This document shows positions 20,938 through 31,454 of a stretch of 64,000 nucleotides of DNA, piece by piece. A program made the position numbers and the translations under genes. The notes under the pieces are model-generated. The model saw only the letters and a list, made by a program, of their open reading frames with translations. It had not been told where the DNA came from and did no database searches. Origin of the DNA: Patiria miniata (Eukaryota > Echinodermata > Asteroidea > Valvatida > Asterinidae); NCBI RefSeq assembly GCF_015706575.1, contig NW_024037054.1, positions 930,001 through 994,000 of the forward strand. The letters are read 5' to 3'. Numbering within the stretch: position 1 is the first letter of the stretch; every line of letters starts with the position of its first letter.

Positions 20938-20976
20938 GTGATAGTGCGGCCAGATGCAGTCGGGCTAGGTAGGGCC

Positions 20977-21041
20977 TAGCTCTATTGAGTGGAGCGTTGA
21001 CGGAGGGTACCGTAGTTCAACGCTCCACTCAGTAGGAGCTA
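20977..21041. mobile_element. 65-bp TAG...CTA mini-foldback, 9-bp target duplication
   Basis: TAGCTC... to ...GAGCTA, with inner arms GAGTGGAGCGTTGA / TCAACGCTCCACTC around a ~18-bp loop. It is flanked by GGTAGGGCC at 20968-20976 and 21042-21050. The left duplication is shared with the 14028-20967 element, so this target was used twice in a row. Confidence 0.88.
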
Positions 21042-21093
21042 GGTAGGGCCTAAACGTTAATATTATTAAAATCGTTAAAACTCCCGAAAGACC

Positions 21094-23035
21094 AAGCTGG
21101 AGTTACCCAGCCCAAAATTTTATCATTGGGTTGTCAGCCCTAAATTTTATCATTGGGTTGTCATTTAGGGCTGGAGGAAGTTGTTCACTAAAACCAGCAG
21201 CGTTGGTAGTCCAAGTAACTTGGACCCAACTTATCGCCTTTTTTAACATTTGGACATGGTCTGGCGATCGCCAGACCATGTCCAAATGCTAAAAAAGGCG
21301 ATAAGTTGGGTCCAAGTAACTCGGACTACAGCGTTGGCAGGTCCAAAAAAAAATTCGAAAATGTGCAATTTTGTCCCAGTTAGTGAGTTACACACTTCAA
21401 CTGGAATTCACCCAGACCTTGCCTGAAATAACCACTACACAGGTCCTTGAAGTAAAAACCGATCCACGCTGAAGATTCAGCCTACAATTGCAGTGAAAAA
21501 AAGGAGGCATAATCAACAACCGTGCGTTCATGATGATGCCTGCAGTTTGTTTGTGCACTAACAAAACGCTGTCGATTACCATGCACACAGAGCGAACCAC
21601 CAGTCACACTTGCCAACTGCACGGCGCGGCGTAGTCTGGTTCCCAGACCAAAGGATTCTGACTATTCCTGATGAATCTTAGGTCGGGTAGCCTCCGGTAA
21701 AACATTGTATTACAATTTACGTCACGTGACTACAACGGGAGAAATTCCTCCTTTTTCCGAAAATTTCCGAAATTTGCCGCAGTCGTTTCGTCGATAATCG
21801 GATAGCGCCCGAGTATTTCCGAGTATATAATATATAGGTTTAATTAACTGCTAATTGCTTATTAATTTTATTTTAAATGAGTTGATAATTAATATTCATT
21901 GCTTTCATTTAGAAAACTTGAAATTCAACGACGATTTTGTGCATCAAATATACTCGGATCATATGGGCGAACTTTTTGCTGCGTCATGTACAATTTTGAA
22001 TTTGACGACCGTTACCAAGATTTTCCAAAACCGCCTGCTAACAGTGCTATTTGGGTGCCTAATTTTGAAGATTCAGGATCAACATTAGTCAATGTTATCT
22101 TACAGTAACATCAAACTGTATTATCATAACTGTATGATACTGCTAAGAAGGTGATTTATTTAAAAATTTGATCAGAACATTAAAAGCTACAAGCGATAAA
22201 GCGAAATCGGAAACGAAGCAGAGCTTTGAAAAAGGGCCATCAATGTCGGGAATAGTCAGAGTTTTTTGGTCTGGGAACCAAACTAGGGGGGTTTTCGAAA
22301 CCTTTGCTTCGGCTTCGGCTTCAGCTTCGCCTCCTACTTCTGAATCACTGAGAGGCAAACTAAACGAAATTATTCCAACTTTTGTCTTCATATCGACCGA
22401 TTGAATGTTCCTGAAGCATAACAGGCACCAAAATGTAGCTGGAGTCCCCGAAGTCAGGGCCTAAAATGTCATTAAGCCGAAGACGAAGCCAAAGCCAGTC
22501 GTTTCGAAAACGCTCTAATGAAGCGCGCACCCAACGACTGTTTGTCGGCCAACTTTGGCTGCCGTTCTACTTCTGTCGTGATGCGAGTGAAGCCTCATAG
22601 TTAGTGCAGTAGTAGTGCATTAAACAGTCGTCGGGTGCGCACTTCTGCACCATGCCACGCCGCGTCGCGTCGTGCAGTTGGCAAGTGTGACTGGTGGTTC
22701 GCTCTGTGTGTATGGTAATCGACAGCACTTTGTGCACAAACAAACTGCGGGCATCATTATGACCGCACGGTTGTTGGTTATGCCTCCTTTTTTTCACTGC
22801 AATTGTAAGCTGAATCTTCATCATGGATCTTTTTTTACTGCAAGGACCTGTGAAGTGGTAATTCCAGGCAAGGTCTGGGTGAATTCCAGTTGAAGTTAGT
22901 GTGTAACTGGGACAAAATTGCACATTTTTGAAATTTGTTTTGGGACCTGCCAACGCTGCTGGTTTTGGTGAACAACTTCCTCCGGCCCTGAATGACAACC
23001 CAATGGTAACATTTAGGGCTGGGTAACTCCAGCTA
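21094..23035. mobile_element. Foldback element of ~1.9 kb with ~400-bp arms
   Basis: The left arm (21094-21630, minus a nested insertion) pairs with the right arm (22655-23035); both carry GTAACTCCAGC-type ends. The right end is CTA; the left end is AAG where TAG is expected. The flanks are CGAAAGACC (21085-21093) and CGAAAGACA (23036-23044), a 9-bp duplication with one difference. The centre (21640-22650) holds further short inverted repeats and no recognisable protein. Confidence 0.82.
21207..21328. mobile_element. 122-bp near-perfect palindromic TAG...CTA element, 9-bp target duplication
   Basis: The two 61-bp halves are reverse complements centred on GGCGATCGCC at 21263-21272, with only scattered mismatches and no loop. 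Flanked by CAGCGTTGG at 21198-21206 and 21329-21337. The matching position in the right arm of the host foldback (about 22949-22960) has one CAGCGTTGG (as CCAACGCTG) and no insertion, which proves the boundaries. Confidence 0.93.
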
Positions 23036-23044
23036 CGAAAGACA

Positions 23045-23485
23045 CAACATTTTTAATCATCCTTCTTATACAACTTGGCAAAAAGTCCTTAATGACTGGT
23101 GAACTGGATAAAAATTGCCACTTGAAGGAGTTTTGGCAACGCAAAAAGAGAAATTTCCCATACCGCGATAATACTAGTTTTAGGGATGCCGCGATAATAG
23201 GGAGTCCGACTACATCACACATGGCAGTAACTTGAGTAAGCCAATGATCAATCCTTTGTCACAAATGTTTTCAAAGCATGAGCAAATTTTGGGTTCACAA
23301 TTTGAAAAGAAAACCCCTAAACTTAACTGAACAGTATCTTCCTGAAATGACATTACTGCAATGTTTTAAAGAAAGCAGTTTGCAATAAAACCAAAAAGTA
23401 ATGTCGAATAGTTTTCATACATTTAAGAGGAGTAAAAAGTTCCACAAAATGTGTTCCTAAGAAAAATTAATTACATGGACCCTTA
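23045..23485. other. Non-coding, nothing recognised
   Basis: AT-rich sequence followed by a C-homopolymer near 23500. No supported feature. Confidence 0.5.
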
Positions 23486-23509
23486 CACTTACACGTAGGC
23501 CCCCCCCCC

Positions 23510-23946
23510 CCCCCAAAGTCTTATGATAACTCTGAGGCTATTCATCGCTTTCTGGGCAGACTTTGCACACTGAACAGACAACTTACAGTTGTTGCAGATA
23601 TACACTCCCAAGTCTTTTTCCTGATCTGTTTCTTGTAGTTTGGTATCTCCCATCTGGTAGACACATCCGGGATTGTTGTTTCCCATATGCATGGTTTTGC
23701 ATTTGTCTGCATTAAATCGTAGGAGCCATATCTTCATTTGAGAAAACCAAGTCCAGGATTGAGGACTGTTGACCGACTCTGTGTCTGGTACCGTAGGCAA
23801 GTTGACATGTTGAATGAGATACACAAATCCTGTGTTGTGTCAAAGAAACGACTGGCTGGATGTTGTTCACCCGTTCTTACTTCAGTTGTTTCCCAATTTA
23901 AATGTGGGAAGTTGAAATCGCCTTGAAGTTGAGAAGGCCTTGCCAA
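23510..23946 (-). pseudogene. LINE remnant: endonuclease piece joined to RT C-terminus
   Basis: The minus strand first encodes an apurinic-endonuclease motif (LQGDFNFPHLNWE, containing the catalytic GDFN core) near 23900. After a large internal deletion it then encodes the post-catalytic RT region (LLRFNADKCKTMHMGN, DLGVYICNNCKLSVQ) near 23540-23740. It belongs to the same CR1/Jockey-type family as LINE A. Endonuclease C-terminus and all RT catalytic boxes are missing. Confidence 0.75.
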
Positions 23947-24457
23947 CGATGCGTCTCAAGACGCATCGTAGGATTTTTCTGTTAGTAGTTCGTTTTTTTA
24001 TTATTTGGCGAAGCGCGCGCAAGCGTTGACATGACAAACACGCGTGCGGTTGCTATAATTCGTCGGTTCAGTGGGCGACATCGCGTAGCTACAATCGGCT
24101 CAGTGAGAACGTGTCTTGGACGCTGCATTCAGGCCCAATTCAAAACACGACTCAGCAACTTTTGATTTGAAATCAAGAACCTAGAAAATTGTTTTCTCGG
24201 AATATACATCATGCACTGAGCTGAAACTTTGTTAGTTGTTCAGCACCATTCTTTAGATCTTGAACACTTTTGTCGCTTCAAACGAACATAATGTGCAAAT
24301 TACAAATGATGGACGCTACCTTTAATTAAGACAATGGTTCAAAAACCTTTACGTAGGACATGGAACTTGTACGCACCCCTACGTATGCCTTTATAGCCCA
24401 TACGTACGCCTTGTGAGTCATAGGTTCGGGTTACTGTTGTGTACGTGTGGGTTTTAT

Positions 24458-24721
24458 GCCATATGCATTGATCTCCATTAATTAGTAAGATTGGATAGGA
24501 CACAGCGCCCTCCATCTTGTGCACACACGCGTAGTCATCGGGGGTTGAAAGTTTGAAATGTGTTGGTCACACAGACCATGCTGCACATGCACTTCACACA
24601 TGGGCGGTTGCAAACATTAAACCCGCACCATACTACCCAGCTGTGTTGTTTCCGAATCTTCACTACACAAAAGTATTTGCGTGTCCTATCGAGTCTTACT
24701 AATGGAGATCAATGGCCATAT
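24458..24721. mobile_element. Foldback element of ~260 bp
   Basis: GCCATATGCATTGATCTCCA at 24458 and its inverted partner TGGAGATCAATGGCCATAT ending at about 24721 frame ~45-bp imperfect arms that also share GGATAGGACAC/GTGTCCTATC. The same block (GATAGGACATCGCG...GGAGATCAATGATTA) occurs at 14530-14575 and 16385-16430, linking it to the large foldback element. Confidence 0.65.
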
Positions 24722-24834
24722 ATAAGATTTATAATGAATAAGTTATAATTTATAAGGCATACATGTATATATGAGTTATAAAGCATACGTACGTAGAAGT
24801 TTAATAGGCCTGTAAGGCGTACGTACAAGTTAAA

Positions 24835-25677
24835 AGGCGTACGTCTGAAGGTCCAATAGTCTGAAGGTTCTTTAGTCTGAAGGTTCGATGGTCCGAATGC
24901 ACACAGTTTCCATAAGAAGGGGTTCGTTAGTCCGAAAATGAAATAAGGTTCATTAATCTGAACATTTGATGCAATAGTCCGAAGGCTCATTATTCTGAAG
25001 GTCCATTAGTCCAAAGGTTCATGTATCCGAAGGTTCAGTAGTCCGAATTTAGAATAAGGTTAATTAGTCCGAAGGTTCAATAGTCCGAAACAAAAATAAA
25101 GTTCAGTGGTCCGAATGTTCATTATTCCGAACTGACAATAAGGTTGGATAGTCCGAAAAGACTATAAGGTCCGATAGTCCGAATCGTCAAAAAGGTCCGA
25201 TAGTCCGAATCGACAGTAAGGTCCGATAGTCCGAATCGACAGTGAAGTCCAATAGTCCGAACAGTCAGACTAACAAACTGTATTGCCCATTTGGACTATC
25301 GAACCTTATTCTCAATTCGGACTATCGAACCCTACCGTATATTCGGACTATCGAACCTTATAATCTGTTCGGACTATCGAACCTTATTGTCGATTCGGAC
25401 TATCGAACCCTATCGTCTATTCGGACTATCAAACCTTCAGATTAATTAACCTTATTCTATTTTGGGACTAATGGGCCCTTCGGACTATCGAACCTTCGGA
25501 CTATCGAACCTTTGGACTATTGGACCTTCGGACTAACGAACCTTCAGATTAATGACCCTTCGGACTAAAGAACCTTCGGACTATCAAACCTTCAGACTAT
25601 CGGGCTGTAACTGTACAAAACAAACCTTCGGACTATCAAACCTTCAGACTATCGGGCTGTAACTGTACAAAACAACC
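24835..25677. repeat. Inverted satellite: GTTCGATAGTCCGAA array with the two halves facing each other
   Basis: From about 24835 to 25262 the unit reads (A)GGTTCGATAGTCCGAA with spacers. From about 25290 to 25640 it reads TTCGGACTATCGAACC, the reverse complement. The period is about 20-27 bp. The right end shows an extra ~50-bp direct duplication ending CTGTACAAAACA. The turn-over point is near 25265-25290. Confidence 0.9.
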
Positions 25678-26075
25678 CCAGCAGTTGGTTCTTGTTGCCA
25701 GACCAAACCATTATATTATTGAGGGGTCTGCCCATTTGACCCAAAGCAGTTTAAAGCTAACACGTCATTGGTTTGCAGTTAACAGCAGCACCGCACAAAG
25801 TCCGGCAGTTGTATTGGTGGTTTCGAAAGTCAGGCTCATAGCACGATGGCTGTTTGATGATGCACTTGCACAAAATATATTACAAAAACAAGTTAATGAA
25901 AAAAATGCAACCGCTCCACCTTGATTTTATATTCACAATGCTACCGTCTTCTCACGGACCGCTCACAGTGCATCATCAAACAGACGTAACTTAGAAAGTA
26001 TAAGTAAATTTTATTCACTGTTAATTTTCTAAAATATGATATTTATTTGGCAGGTCAAGCTATTAATCCATGAGA
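25678..26075. promoter_or_regulatory. Upstream region of the tubulin gene, no clear signals
   Basis: This ~400-bp stretch precedes the tubulin start codon and must hold its 5' untranslated region and proximal promoter if transcription starts nearby. I see no TATA box or other motif that I would call. The direct repeat of CACGATGGCTGTTTGATGATGCA / CATCATCAAACAG (about 25842 and 25970) is a short inverted repeat. Confidence 0.3.
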
Positions 26076-26164
26076 ATGTCTTCTGTTTTTGTGCAAGTCG
26101 GGCAGTGTGGGAACCAAATTGGCAAAGAGTTTTACAAAACAGTTAACAAGCTTCAAAATCAGAG
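26076..26164 (+). CDS. Delta/zeta-type tubulin, exon 1
   Basis: ATG at 26076 opens MSSVFVQVGQCGNQIGKEF, the tubulin N-terminus with the GQCGNQIG nucleotide-binding loop (residues 9-16). An upstream in-frame ATG at 26070 is possible, but alignment to tubulins favours 26076. The exon ends after 29 codons plus two bases, followed by the donor GTAAGG. Delta and zeta tubulins act at centrioles and basal bodies. The V(F/T)VQ(V/L)GQCGNQIG start and the later exons fit that group better than alpha or beta; epsilon is less likely. The exact paralogue is not settled. Confidence 0.85.
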
Positions 26165-28505
26165 GTAAGGGTACATTGCCTGAACATGCAGGGTGCCGTT
26201 TACTTCCAATTGTATATTTTTCTATTGCTGTCTCTACATTTTGTACAAATTATGCACATTTTAGGAGAAAATGTTTAAAAGCCCTATTTGATTCTATCTT
26301 ATTTTTTTGTTTTCCCTACACTCTACCGGTACATGTACGTGTTTCCAGCTGTGAATGAAGCCGTCAAATCATGAGGCCACCCTTAATTTTGAATTTAAAG
26401 ACAAATTTCCAAGTTGAAATGTGCCAGATCCCACAGGAGGACTAATTTTCACTTGCTAGTGTTTGCACATATTTATTGACTTTCAAATATTTTGTGGGTG
26501 AAAAGTTTCATTGTTGCTATTGATTTGCATTTACCTGTATGTAAGATTACTGGTATGTTAAAAGACCTGTTATATGAAAAGACAAATCAAATTGGTGATT
26601 AAAAACCCTATCTGCACACTTGCGATTTGAAAATGAGGCTCCCATTGTGAAATATGAACTATATATTACAAAGCTGCTGATTGCAAAAACATTGTTTTAT
26701 GAAGGTATTTAAAAAAAATTTTTTTTATAGATTTGTTATACTTTGGAATAGGCGAACATTATAATTTAAAGAGGATGTCCTTCCAGTTCACAGTGCACAG
26801 TTTCAGATTTTTACCTGGAGCTGATGGATCTGTACTATTCCATCACTCCATTATATATCAGTGCGCAAGCCCACAAACCATGCTGAAAAGAATAGCGCCC
26901 ACTGCATGCCCCACAAAGGACCAGGTAACACAACAGCTCATCCTAGTTTTTTTAGTGATGCGTAGAATGCACATTGTGTGAATTAACGCATACAACTTGT
27001 GTTTTGCTGTGCTTGTACAATGGCAGACATCGCAAAAATGAAACAGACAACTGTTTAATACCTCAAGCTGTTCTTCGGGGAAATCACCCTCCAATCAACA
27101 CTCCGAGCGTGATATTTCTGCCACTTCGACCGGGTCTATTAACCGGATTCGACTGTCGGAAATGCCTAGAGTTACTGCTGCTCACAGCAAAATCCACATA
27201 CATTTGGCAGTCTATGAGACACATGCAAGCAACAGAATCAGAGGTCGACTCACATGTGCTTGTGGGACGACAGAGCTTGGCGTTCGACACCACTACATGT
27301 ACATGTAGGTCACTCAGTAATTCGAGGCTACAATACTCACACATCGTATCCATATAGCAGAGATGCCACTTTTCAGGTTTTAACCTGAATTCAGGGTTGT
27401 TTTTTTAAATGTGACAAATTAAAAGTGCTGGATTTGGTCTGAAACATCCAGAAAACACATTCTTGAAAGGGGGTAAGGGTAGTTTCAGGTTTTTAAGTAG
27501 TGTTTCAGGCTTTTTATTGATATACTGGTGGCATCTCTGATATAGTGTTCAAGCCTACGACCCCTGGGATTTTTCCACGGTGATGCATTTTCACACCACT
27601 ACACACCGTTTTGTGGGAATTCTTCGCATTCATGGCAGACTTTTCACTCAAGGACAAAGATTCCATTCTCTGCAAAGCTCCGGTGACCACACCAGCCGCT
27701 CCACTGCGAAGGGACTGCGGCGCGTTACAATGGGTCCGTTCATGTTCCCGCTCGCAGTCTGGCTAGGACTCGGAGGATCGACGTCAGGGTCAATGTCAAT
27801 TTCTTGTCATTACTGACAGTCTGAATCCAGAGTCGACAGTTGACAAACTGGTTCCAGATCGCCTTCGGGGTCCTCTTTCACTCTTCTGAGCAGTCAGTGA
27901 GTTGACAAAGACAGCCTTTACCTTTTCCAGCGGGCTAATCTTACCATGACCGAAGTTGCTAAGCTTCTACAGTTTCCCCCTTCTTCCCCAGTTGAACCCT
28001 CTTAACCTTCATACTGCAGAGATACTGAGTACATCTAAACCTAAATAGCCCACCTTCCCAATAGATTGAATGTGTACAGACATAATGAATGAGGCTTTTA
28101 AAACCCTAACTCGCTAGGCATTTGCTAGGATGTAACCTCAATCCTGCAAAATCCTCCAACTGCCTCCATGTAAAAATAGCAAATAGCCTCAATCCTATAA
28201 AATCCTCCGTTATTTCTTGAATGTGGCCCTTAGACCACTGCCTCAATCCTGCAAAATCCTCCGGCTATGACTGTCAATATGTTGAGGCAGAGGCAGTGAC
28301 ATTCTGGAGCAGTGCAGAGGATTTCAAGAATAATCAGGACTAAATTTGTGCAAGGCTGAGCATAAACAACACAAGGTACGGCCCAGGAAATTAACACAGT
28401 GCGTCCTCCGAATCCCTACAAATTCCTCCAATGTGCAAAAAAGGATTTTGGAGGAATTGGGATGGTTAGGGTTAATTAAAAATAGGTTCAAGATAAACAG
28501 ACTCC
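26165..28505. other. Intron 1, first part: no supported gene
   Basis: Intronic sequence. A 127-codon plus-strand frame at 26974-27357 and overlapping minus frames are present but show no family features. Near 28130-28450 a phrase like CTCAATCCTGCAAAATCCTCC recurs several times as a diffuse repeat. Confidence 0.5.
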
Positions 28506-28509
28506 TTCA

Positions 28510-30225
28510 AATGAAGTGAAACTTGACAAAGCAATCAGACCAAGAAAGTTGTTAGAAGTGCACAGGCAGACCACGAAAGGAGATTGATGAAAGAATTCAA
28601 GAAGAAGCCCAAAGCTTTCTATAGCTATGTAAGATCGAAGCAGAAAGTAAGAGTTGGGATATCTCAGCTAGAAAAGCAGGATGGTAGCTTGTCGCAGAAT
28701 GACATAGAATCAACATTTTGAACGACTTCTTCAAAAGTGTGTACACCAGAGAACCTGAAGGGGAGCCTCCAAGACTCCAGCCTCGTAGGACAGACATGGA
28801 AGACCTGTACAAGCTAGCTTTACCCTAGAGGATGTCATCAAGAAGCTTGAAGATCTAAAACCAGACAAGTCACCAGGAATTGACAAGATCCACCCTCAAG
28901 TCTTGAGAGAGTGCAGAATGGAAATGGCAACGCCTCTGTATCTTATCTTTAAGAAATCGATTGCAGAAGACCAACACGGATTTACCTCGGGCAGGTCATG
29001 CATGACAAATCTTCTTGACACCCTGGAGGACATCACTAAGAGCCTGGATGAAGACTGTGGAGTGGATGTAATCTACTTGGACTATGCCAAAGCCTTCGAT
29101 ACAGTTCCCCACAAGAGGCTAATATGGAAACTAAGGGCATATGGAATTGGTGGGAAGGTACTAAGGTGGGTAGAGGAATTTCTGAGAAACAGGAAGCAGC
29201 AAGTTGGAGTTAGAAGGGAATCCTCGGAATGGGCAGATGTCATAAGTGGAGTTCCACAAGGGTCAGTGCTTGGACCAACTCTATTTGTTCTATATATCAA
29301 CGACCTCCCAGATATTGTCTCATCGACGGCTAAACTGTTTGCAGATGACACCAAGCTATACAATGTTGTTGGAAAGGATGGCTCAGATGGCAGTCAGAAG
29401 ATTCAAGAAGATCTGCAAACCCTGGAAACATGGTCTCAAACATGGCTACTTCGTATCAATGCTGCGAAATGCAAGTGCATGCATATGGGCAAGGATAACC
29501 CGAGGGTTGAATACACCTTAAATGGAGAAACCATTCAAGAAGTTGAGGAAGAGAAGGACCTTGGTGTGCACCTCACAAGTAACTGCAAACCCAGCTTGCA
29601 ATGTACCAAAGCAGCAGCTACAGCGATGCAAAGTCTAAGAGTCATCAAGAGGACATTCAAACACATTGACAAAGAAAGCTTTGGGATATTGTATAAAGCC
29701 TACATCAGACCACATCTTGAGTACAGCGTTCAGTCATGGAGCCCCTACCTACAGAGAGACATCATGGTTCTAGAGAAAGTTCAGAGGAGGGCGACAAAGC
29801 TAGTACCAGAATTGAGAAGAAAACCGTACAGCGAAAGGATGGAGCAGTTACACCTATTCCCACTTGAAGTGCGGAGAGTAAGGGGTGACCTTATTGAGAC
29901 ATATAAGATCCTGAATAGCTACGACGATATTGATCCAGAAAAGTTCTTCTCCAAGTCAAGTACGAGTACCCGAGGTCACAGGTTGAAGTTGTTTAAGAAG
30001 AGAATGCATAAAGGTCTCCACTTGAGGAAACACTTCTTCTCCCAACGGGTAATAAGCAACTGGAACAACCTCCCAGCCTACGTCGTAAATGCCATGAATG
30101 TCAACCAGTTCAAGAATAGATTTGATAGTTACTTGAAAGAATCTGGATATGGGGTCTTAAAAGGCTTAAGCCTATAATTGATACTCCCATCAAATCTTAA
30201 GTGTAAGTGTAAGTGTAAGTGTAGT
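28510..30225 (+). mobile_element. CR1/Jockey-type LINE copy, RT fingers deleted
   Basis: Decayed pre-RT sequence (FYSYVRSKQK, DKSPGIDKIHPQVLREC) is followed by a 424-codon open frame and a 3' tail of (GTAAGT)n-like repeats at about 30197-30225. The element lies in intron 1 of the tubulin gene in the same orientation. It is the best preserved LINE in the window. Confidence 0.88.
28903..30177 (+). pseudogene. LINE reverse transcriptase, open but internally deleted
   Basis: 424 codons. MATPLYLIFKKS is joined directly to AEDQHGFTSGRSC; LINE A has about 55-60 more residues between these points (DEGKLPRDW...LLTK), so the fingers region is deleted in frame. Intact boxes follow: IYLDYAKAFD (A), SGVPQGSVLGP (B), LFADDTKLY (C), then thumb CKCMHMG and the C-terminal VISNWNNLPAYVVNAMN. 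The catalytic Asp residues remain, but the loss of RT boxes 0-2 probably abolishes activity. Confidence 0.88.
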
Positions 30226-30611
30226 CCGTGGGCTATGGGGGGCTCCAGTGCCAGCCCCCAAGAACCCACCGCCACAGATATTTTTTTTTAATCCCTGGCA
30301 TGTCCCCAATAGGAAAAAAGATGCACTCTCTCTGGAAGCCACTTATTGGAACCGCCTCTGATTGAGCTTAGATGCATTTTCTTAGAACTAGGGTTGGAAG
30401 GGGACAAATCAAAATGCCATAACCTGAGCAGAGCTTGCCATCTTAATCAAACTCAGCACAATTATTCTTCATGAATAGGTCTTTCTAAAACTATAGAGGA
30501 CGCTACAGTAAAATGAAATATATATACATGTTATTTTGAAAATTTTCTAAAAAATTGCTCATCATTTACATTACAGTTTACTTTTTTTCTTGAAAGCCAA
30601 CCTTAGTTCTA

Positions 30612-30960
30612 AAAGTGGGGTGCTGTGGTCCAATGATAACGGTGTTCGACTCGTGTGCCGTGGTACATGGGTTCGAATCCTGACCATGGGAACATGGTGC
30701 TTGTGCTCTTGAGCAAGGCACTTCACCATTATTGTTTCATCCTTCGGATGGGACGCAAAGCTGTAGGTCCCGTGTGTTGTATAATGCACGTTAAAGAACC
30801 CAGTTTCACTTATCGCTAAGAGAAGGGGTTTGCCGCGGTGTTTCTGGCAGTGGCTGCAATATGCGCCGCAGCACTTTGTAAATCCTTATAAAGGTGAGAA
30901 TGGGTCTCATAGTTCTCATTAACTTCAGTGGAATGCAGTGCCTTGCACTTATCAGAGTTT
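30612..30960 (+). mobile_element. tRNA-derived SINE
   Basis: The 5' part resembles a tRNA, with an A box around TGGTCCAATGATAACGG and a perfect B box GGTTCGAATCC at 30670-30680, both needed for RNA polymerase III. The body includes GAGCAAGGCACTTCACCATT, CTTCGGATGGGACGCAAAGC and GCACGTTAAAGAACCCAGT, blocks that I know from widely distributed marine-invertebrate SINEs. The 3' end is diffuse near 30960, before an A-rich run. Confidence 0.85.
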
Positions 30961-31131
30961 ACCCTTATCAGAGTTTACCATTAAAGATGACGTAAAAAGA
31001 AAAAGGAAAAAAAAAAAGCCACCAAATCATAAAACAACACCTAAGTTATGATTATAATCCAACTTCTGTTGAGCTACTTTGTAATTTGAGAGTTGGGTCT
31101 TGGCAAATTAAAAATTATATACATTTTGAAT

Positions 31132-31200
31132 AAGTTAAACGCTGTCCTGCTGAATCCAGGTTCTGCTATTCTTAGCCTTTGGGTTGGTAGGTGTCGGGTC
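31132..31200 (+). repeat. Inverted repeat partner of 38402-38466
   Basis: About 60 bp (AATCCAGGTTCTGCTATTCT..GGTAGGTGTCGGGTCAA) match the reverse complement at 38402-38466, 7 kb away. Possibly the ends of one large inverted unit or two copies of a short repeat. Confidence 0.7.
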
Positions 31201-31454
31201 AATCTTTGACCCAATTTATGTACTAATGTATCATTCCGAAAATCAACAAAATTAAAATGACTTGATAGAGCTTGTCTTCCACTATCAGAATCCACTAAAA
31301 ATCAATTGGGGTCTACAAAATGTACAACTTTATGACTATTTTTGTACAGTTGGTGGGTTACAAATGAGTCAATTTATAGACTACATTAGAAATCCAACCA
31401 CACAACTTACTATTCTGTTTCTAAAGCTACTTAGATTAATCTTGGTTTGGGAAT

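Larger units (their letters stand above)
14028..20967. mobile_element. TAG...CTA foldback element, 9-bp target duplication, carrying nested LINEs
   Basis: It starts TAGCCCGACTGCA and ends TGCAGTCGGGCTA, flanked by GGTAGGGCC at 14019-14027 and 20968-20976. The left arm (14028-14350) pairs with 16430-16720 plus 20938-20967. The right arm is interrupted at 16720/20938 by minus-strand LINE sequence, which restores a continuous arm when removed. It is related to 10187-11152 by terminal and arm sequence (shared TTTTCGAAAA.. and TCATCCAGGACA blocks). Without the LINEs it would be about 2.7 kb. Confidence 0.9.

Noticed and set aside
21635..22288. A further TAG...CTA insertion (TAGTCTGGTTCCC ... GGGAACCAAACTA)
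   Set aside because: The inverted ends are real, but the flanking 9 bases do not match each other and the host arm does not resume cleanly, so I cannot define it as an insertion.
26974..27357. 127-codon plus-strand protein in intron 1
   Set aside because: No recognisable domain, overlapping open frames on the opposite strand, and no splice or repeat support.
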